DNA of 8,780 nucleotides from Oscillospiraceae bacterium. Its GTDB lineage: Bacteria; Bacillota; Clostridia; Oscillospirales; Ruminococcaceae. The position numbers and the translations under genes were made by a program. The notes beneath the pieces were generated by a model. That model was not told where the DNA came from and ran no database searches. It worked only from the letters and a program-made list of their open reading frames with translations. Positions 5,799 to 8,780 of this stretch are shown piece after piece (positions within the stretch are counted from its first letter, which is position 1; the number at the start of each line of letters is the position of its first letter). The stretch spans positions 1-8,780 of the forward strand of contig JAFPYQ010000221.1 in NCBI GenBank assembly GCA_017394475.1, written 5' to 3'.

Positions 5799-6185
5799 AT
5801 GATGAAAATAGACCATATCGCCATGTATGTAAGCGACCTTGAAGGGGCAAGGGAGTTTTTTGCCGGGTATTTTTCGGGGACGAGCAACGAGGGCTATCAC
5901 AATCCGAAAACAGGCTTTCGTTCATATTTCATCTCATTTGAGGATGGGAGCCGCCTTGAACTGATGAACAGGGCTGAGATGACTGACCGCGAAAAGCAGC
6001 TCTATCCTGCGGGTTATGCTCATATAGCCTTTTCCGTGGGCAGCAAAGAGAAGGTGGATGCCCTTACGAAGCGGCTCGCCGATGACGGCTATGAGCTTGT
6101 CAGCGGCCCCCGTACCACAGGTGACGGCTGCTATGAGAGCTGTCTGTTCGGCATTGAGGACAATATCATAGAGATAACGATATGA
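5799..6185 (+). CDS. VOC family (glyoxalase-fold) protein
   Basis: A single-polypeptide VOC protein of 128 residues with two beta-alpha-beta-beta-beta modules: KIDHIAMYVSDLEGAREFF at the start and YAHIAFSVGSKEKVDAL in the middle. The four metal ligand positions of glyoxalase I-like members are all filled: His6, Glu54 (RLELM), His75 and Glu125 (IIEIT). This supports a metal-dependent enzyme, possibly a lactoylglutathione lyase-like activity, but substrate cannot be read from sequence and Clostridia often lack glutathione. Two ATGs in tandem (5799 and 5802) are possible starts; AAAGGG is 6 and 9 bases from them. It begins 3 bases after the previous stop, indicating translational coupling. Last gene of the operon. 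Confidence 0.9.
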   Translation: MMKIDHIAMYVSDLEGAREFFAGYFSGTSNEGYHNPKTGFRSYFISFEDGSRLELMNRAEMTDREKQLYPAGYAHIAFSVGSKEKVDALTKRLADDGYELVSGPRTTGDGCYESCLFGIEDNIIEITI

Positions 6186-6549
6186 CTATGGGGCTGTAAA
6201 AACGCCTCAAAACCAAAAATGGTGCTGCCTCTGTGTGCCTGCAGTACACAACGTCTGCGGCGTTGCTCCTGCTCGGTGCTGATATGTAAGTTCAACCGCC
6301 GCACTCGAACGCTTCCGATTTTACATAACCCATACGGTTTGTGATCTCGGTTCTGTGTTTTTGAGCGCGGCGGCTTTCTTGCAGGCTTTCTGTTGCTTGC
6401 TGTCTGCTTCTATTGAACAGAGCTGTTGTTTTGTGCTGCGGCAGAACTTTGTTCCGCGATACCGGAGCTTTTTAATCATCCACTCCCTGCAATGGGGCTT
6501 GGATGCTTAAAAAGCACCCCCCCTGACCCCCTTTTATTTCCGAGGGCTG
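6186..6549. other. Gene-free convergent gap
   Basis: This 364-bp stretch lies between the ends of the convergent VOC and ThrE-like genes. Neither strand has a frame with a credible start. Reading the minus strand gives broken peptide-like stretches interrupted by stops, and short internal repeats such as AACGTC/GGCGTT occur. The composition (CTG- and TGC-rich) differs from the flanking intergenic DNA. It may be a dispersed intergenic repeat or a decayed gene; I cannot tell without a genome-wide comparison. Its right end holds the hairpin at 6467-6515. Confidence 0.5.
6467..6515. terminator. Long imperfect hairpin between convergent genes
   Basis: GCTTTTTAA (6467-6475) pairs with TTAAAAAGC (6507-6515); after one mismatch CATCCA (6477-6482) pairs with TGGATG (6500-6505), and inner CCC/GGG extends the stem around a small loop. 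Its position between two genes that end towards it suggests a two-way terminator. However, on the plus strand it is followed by C7-TGA-C5 and only then TTTTATTT, so it is not a canonical intrinsic terminator. Confidence 0.45.
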
Positions 6550-7881
6550 TCAGCTGTTCTTCCTGAAATTATTGTCGGTGAGTATTCGTGCGGCGATGAG
6601 CCCCATAGGCAGGGCAAGGACTATCATAAATGCCTTTGTGATCCACAGCAGGCCGTCACTTGTATTGTTCAGGGCAAAGTAGTATATAGCCTTGTACATG
6701 AACATGCCCGGCACCATAATGACTATGGAGGGCACAGTGATGGTGATCCTGGGGAAGCCTATGAAGCGCTTTATGCCCGATGCGGCAAGGCCTGCGCACA
6801 TAGCGCCTATGAATGCGCCTATACCCACGGGTATGCCTGTCAGATCCACCAGTGTAAGGCGGAAGGTGTTGCACAGCATCCCTATCATAGAGGCGGTGAA
6901 TGCCATTTTCCTATTGCTGCCGAGCATCAGTGAGAAGCCGAACACACCTGCAAAGCTGGCCGCAAGGCGCATGGCGGTCTTTATCTGCATCGGTATCACA
7001 GGCTCGGGAAGGTCTCCGGGGGCATATCTGAACACAAATGCGGCAACATAGCCCGTGATGGTGGCGGTGCATATTATCAGCAGGGCATAGGTTATCCTTT
7101 CCATACCGCTGCGCAGATCGAGCTTTGCTATGTCAAATCCGCCTGTGATGAGGGGGAAACCCGGGATGATAAAGAGCATGGCGCATATATAGCCCGCCTG
7201 ATGTACCGCAGGGAGCCCCACCAGCATATCGAGCAGCTCTGTTACCAGCACATACACTGCACAGGCTGCTGTCACCGATGCACACACATTCGCGGTGAGG
7301 GTTATGTGGTGCTCTATCAGCTTTTTGCGGATGAACTGACCAACGCCTGCGCCGAAGAAGGCACCTATCATCTCCATGGGGCCGCCGCCCAGAAGAAAGG
7401 CAAAGGAACAGCAGGCGATACCCGAGGCCAGCCCTAACTGCCATGCCTTGTATTTTACGGCTGATTCGCCTATCTTGTCAAGGATATGGTGGAACTGCTC
7501 CACAGAATACTTGTCAACGCGATCTGCAAAGTTGTCCGAAAACTGTTCTATGGCGTTTATCCTGTCGGTGGAGACCCCTGCGGTGGAAAGGGTGATCTCG
7601 GTGGTGACCTCTTCCGAGCCTTCGATGCAGGTGTATTCTATGGTAAGCAGGCCTATATCCGCGTTGCAGACTATCCCCAGTGCCCTGGACAGCTTGTTCA
7701 TGGAGGCTCTTACACGCCATGCGGCTGTTCCCGAGGAAAGGAGCATGGAGCCTATCCGCCCCACAAGGGTGGATTTTTCTTTCAGGGCAGCCTTTGAGGC
7801 AGGTACGGCTGCGGTGTCCTCGGCTGTGTCTATCATATCGTACCAGTCGATAGACATGTGCTGTTTTCTGAATTTGCTCAT
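6550..7881 (-). CDS. Threonine/serine exporter, ThrE family
   Basis: A membrane protein of 443 residues joining the two halves seen in ThrE: an N-terminal DUF1212-type part and a C-terminal DUF3815-type part. Residues 1 to about 150 are soluble (STLVGRIGSMLLSSGTAAWRVRASM, then GIVCNADIGLLTIEYTC). About ten hydrophobic segments follow, including FIIPGFPLITGGFD in the first half and VPSIVIMVPGMFMYKAIYY in the second. In Corynebacterium ThrE exports threonine and serine by proton exchange; that substrate is inferred here by family only. The frame is open back to an ATG at 8136, but the ATG at 7881 is chosen because AAAGGG lies 6 bases upstream and the extra 85 codons overlap the ispF promoter and start. 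It is divergent from ispF and convergent with the VOC gene. Confidence 0.88.
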   Translation of the reverse strand: MSKFRKQHMSIDWYDMIDTAEDTAAVPASKAALKEKSTLVGRIGSMLLSSGTAAWRVRASMNKLSRALGIVCNADIGLLTIEYTCIEGSEEVTTEITLSTAGVSTDRINAIEQFSDNFADRVDKYSVEQFHHILDKIGESAVKYKAWQLGLASGIACCSFAFLLGGGPMEMIGAFFGAGVGQFIRKKLIEHHITLTANVCASVTAACAVYVLVTELLDMLVGLPAVHQAGYICAMLFIIPGFPLITGGFDIAKLDLRSGMERITYALLIICTATITGYVAAFVFRYAPGDLPEPVIPMQIKTAMRLAASFAGVFGFSLMLGSNRKMAFTASMIGMLCNTFRLTLVDLTGIPVGIGAFIGAMCAGLAASGIKRFIGFPRITITVPSIVIMVPGMFMYKAIYYFALNNTSDGLLWITKAFMIVLALPMGLIAARILTDNNFRKNS

Positions 7882-7918
7882 AAATATCCCTTTTCTCCCG
7901 CAGGCTCTCCAAAAAAAT

Positions 7919-7947
7919 TTGACAAAACCCGTCGGAAGTATTATAAT
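7919..7947 (+). promoter_or_regulatory. Consensus promoter of ispF-cca
   Basis: TTGACA (7919-7924), a 17-base spacer and TATAAT (7942-7947) match the vegetative consensus exactly; transcription should start near 7954. The same AT-rich block (7940-7953) read on the minus strand also offers TATAAT and TATATT, so the divergent ThrE-like gene may use an overlapping promoter, though no convincing -35 box is present for it. Confidence 0.93.
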
Positions 7948-7956
7948 AATATAATG

Positions 7957-7995
7957 GGTATCTTTCGGGAAGATACCATATCTGTTGATCAGATA
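7957..7995 (+). promoter_or_regulatory. Two tandem hairpins at the 5' end of the ispF leader
   Basis: GGTATCTT-TCGGG-AAGATACC (7957-7977, 8-bp perfect stem) and TATCTG-TTGAT-CAGATA (7979-7995, 6-bp stem) follow within a few bases of the predicted transcript start. The leader continues for about 80 further bases without strong structure before the ispF ribosome binding site. Such 5'-terminal hairpins can protect an mRNA from decay; a DNA operator is the alternative. No known riboswitch was recognised. Confidence 0.55.
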
Positions 7996-8074
7996 AGAAA
8001 CACAGATAATTATATCACTTTCATACAGAAAAATCAAGCGGCTTACGGGCTTTTCACAAGGAAAGGGGCATAAT

Positions 8075-8560
8075 ATGGATATTCGTGTGGGGCATGGATA
8101 TGATGTACACATAATGGCAGCCAACAGGAAGCTCATCCTGGGCGGCTGTGAGATAAATTCTCCCTTCGGTCTCTACGGCCATTCGGATGCGGATGTGCTC
8201 ACCCATGCCATCATGGATGCTATGCTCGGAGCCTGCGCTCTGGGGGATATAGGCGCTCACTTTCCCGATACCGATGATGCCTGGAAGGGCGCTGACAGCA
8301 TAGAGCTGCTCAAAAAGGTGAAGGAGATCATCGGCAAGGAAGGCTACAGGGTATCGAATATCGACAGCACCGTTGTGGCACAGGTGCCGAAGCTGGCTCC
8401 CTTCATCTACAGTATGCGCCGCAACCTTGCCGAGGCACTGGGAATAGATGTGGACAGGGTGAGCGTGAAAGCCACCACCGAGGAAAAGCTGGGCTTTACC
8501 GGGAAATGCGACGGTATGGCGGCTCATGCGGTCTGCCTTGTGGTCAGGGATGAAAAATGA
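8075..8560 (+). CDS. ispF: 2-C-methyl-D-erythritol 2,4-cyclodiphosphate synthase
   Basis: IspF converts CDP-methylerythritol 2-phosphate to the 2,4-cyclodiphosphate with release of CMP, the fifth step of the MEP isoprenoid pathway, as a cytoplasmic trimer. The protein is 161 aa, the usual length. Zinc ligands match the family: Asp10 and His12 (GHGYDVH) and His44 (DADVLTH). HSDAD (36-40), FPDTD (63-67) and the nucleotide-site motif KATTEEKLGFTG (132-143) are all present. AGGAAAGGGG precedes the ATG by 6 bases. Transcription comes from the consensus promoter at 7919-7947 with a leader of about 120 bases. The next gene, cca, is in the same direction with a gap of 32 bases or, with an alternative start, a 4-base overlap. 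Confidence 0.98.
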   Translation: MDIRVGHGYDVHIMAANRKLILGGCEINSPFGLYGHSDADVLTHAIMDAMLGACALGDIGAHFPDTDDAWKGADSIELLKKVKEIIGKEGYRVSNIDSTVVAQVPKLAPFIYSMRRNLAEALGIDVDRVSVKATTEEKLGFTGKCDGMAAHAVCLVVRDEK

Positions 8561-8592
8561 GAGAGGCTCATGACCGGAGAGGGACAGGGCTT

Positions 8593-8780
8593 ATGAAAAC
8601 AGACAGGGAAAATACAGGCTTCATATTCGATACTCTGCATGATGCAGGGCATGAGGTATACCTGGTGGGGGGCTGTGTGCGTGACCTTGCGGCAGGGCAC
8701 CCCGTTCATGACTATGATTTCACCACCGATGCCCTGCCCGATGAGATGATACGCATATTCGGCGAGGAAAACATCATCCC
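8593..8780 (+). CDS. cca: CCA tRNA nucleotidyltransferase, N-terminal part
   Basis: Only about 62 codons are present before the window ends. They show the class II nucleotidyltransferase head: YLVGGCVRDLAAG with GGCVRD at 26-31, and HDYDFTTDALP with the metal-binding DYD at 40-42. The family adds or repairs CCA at tRNA 3' ends; bacterial poly(A) polymerase shares this head and cannot be fully excluded from the fragment. The four tRNAs in this window already encode CCA, which would make this a repair enzyme for them. The ATG at 8593 places GG about 25 residues in, as in B. subtilis Cca, and has AGGG nearby. An in-frame ATG at 8557 overlapping the ispF stop (ATGA) would add 12 residues and also has AGGG at a fair distance. 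Confidence 0.92.
   Translation, partial: MKTDRENTGFIFDTLHDAGHEVYLVGGCVRDLAAGHPVHDYDFTTDALPDEMIRIFGEENII

Noticed and set aside
7882..8136. N-terminal extension of the ThrE-like protein back to an ATG at 8136
   Set aside because: It would cover the ispF promoter and first codons, has no family similarity, and a good ribosome binding site precedes the ATG at 7881.

Overview
The window looks like an ordinary chromosomal stretch from a Gram-positive Clostridia-type bacterium, most likely a Ruminococcus-like member of the Oscillospiraceae. This assignment is inferred from several traits: AGGAGG-type ribosome binding sites, promoters close to TTGACA-17-TATAAT, tRNA genes that encode their own CCA ends, a Gram-positive type short Pgi, the MEP isoprenoid pathway, and a fused ThrE-type transporter. 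No 16S or other species marker is present, so the genus is not proven.

Layout. (1) Bases 1-3664, all minus strand, read right to left. A Val-Asp-Phe-Gly tRNA operon starts from a near-consensus promoter at 3714-3742 and ends in a strong intrinsic terminator at 3315-3345. It is followed at once by cysS (cysteinyl-tRNA synthetase). After a 200-bp gap with its own promoter come pgi (glucose-6-phosphate isomerase) and the start of a P-loop ATPase that leaves the window. pgi is broken by one in-frame TAA exactly at the conserved phosphate-binding serine codon. (2) Bases 3665-4589 are a 925-bp region without an intact gene. It holds a palindrome, a decayed coding remnant with a hexamer repeat encoding alternating threonines, and a row of perfect hairpins; it ends in a consensus promoter. 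(3) Bases 4590-6185, plus strand: an apparent three-gene operon encoding a LURP-one/Tubby-C-like protein with an unexplained N-terminal half, a small protein of the family usually labelled ADP-ribosylation/crystallin J1, and a VOC (glyoxalase-fold) protein. (4) Bases 6186-6549: a gene-free convergent gap with a long imperfect hairpin. (5) Bases 6550-7881, minus strand: a ThrE-like threonine/serine exporter. (6) Bases 7882-8780: a divergent control region with a perfect plus-strand promoter and two leader hairpins, then ispF (MEP pathway) and the beginning of cca (tRNA nucleotidyltransferase).

How the parts relate. The first region groups translation (tRNAs, CysRS) with central glycolysis, and the last pairs isoprenoid synthesis with tRNA end repair. 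The three-gene operon at 4590-6185 has no obvious housekeeping role and is the least understood coding part. I do not see a clear new defence, mobile or RNA system. The points most worth checking are the pgi stop codon, the terminator directly in front of cysS, and the palindrome- and repeat-rich remnant at 3780-4460.
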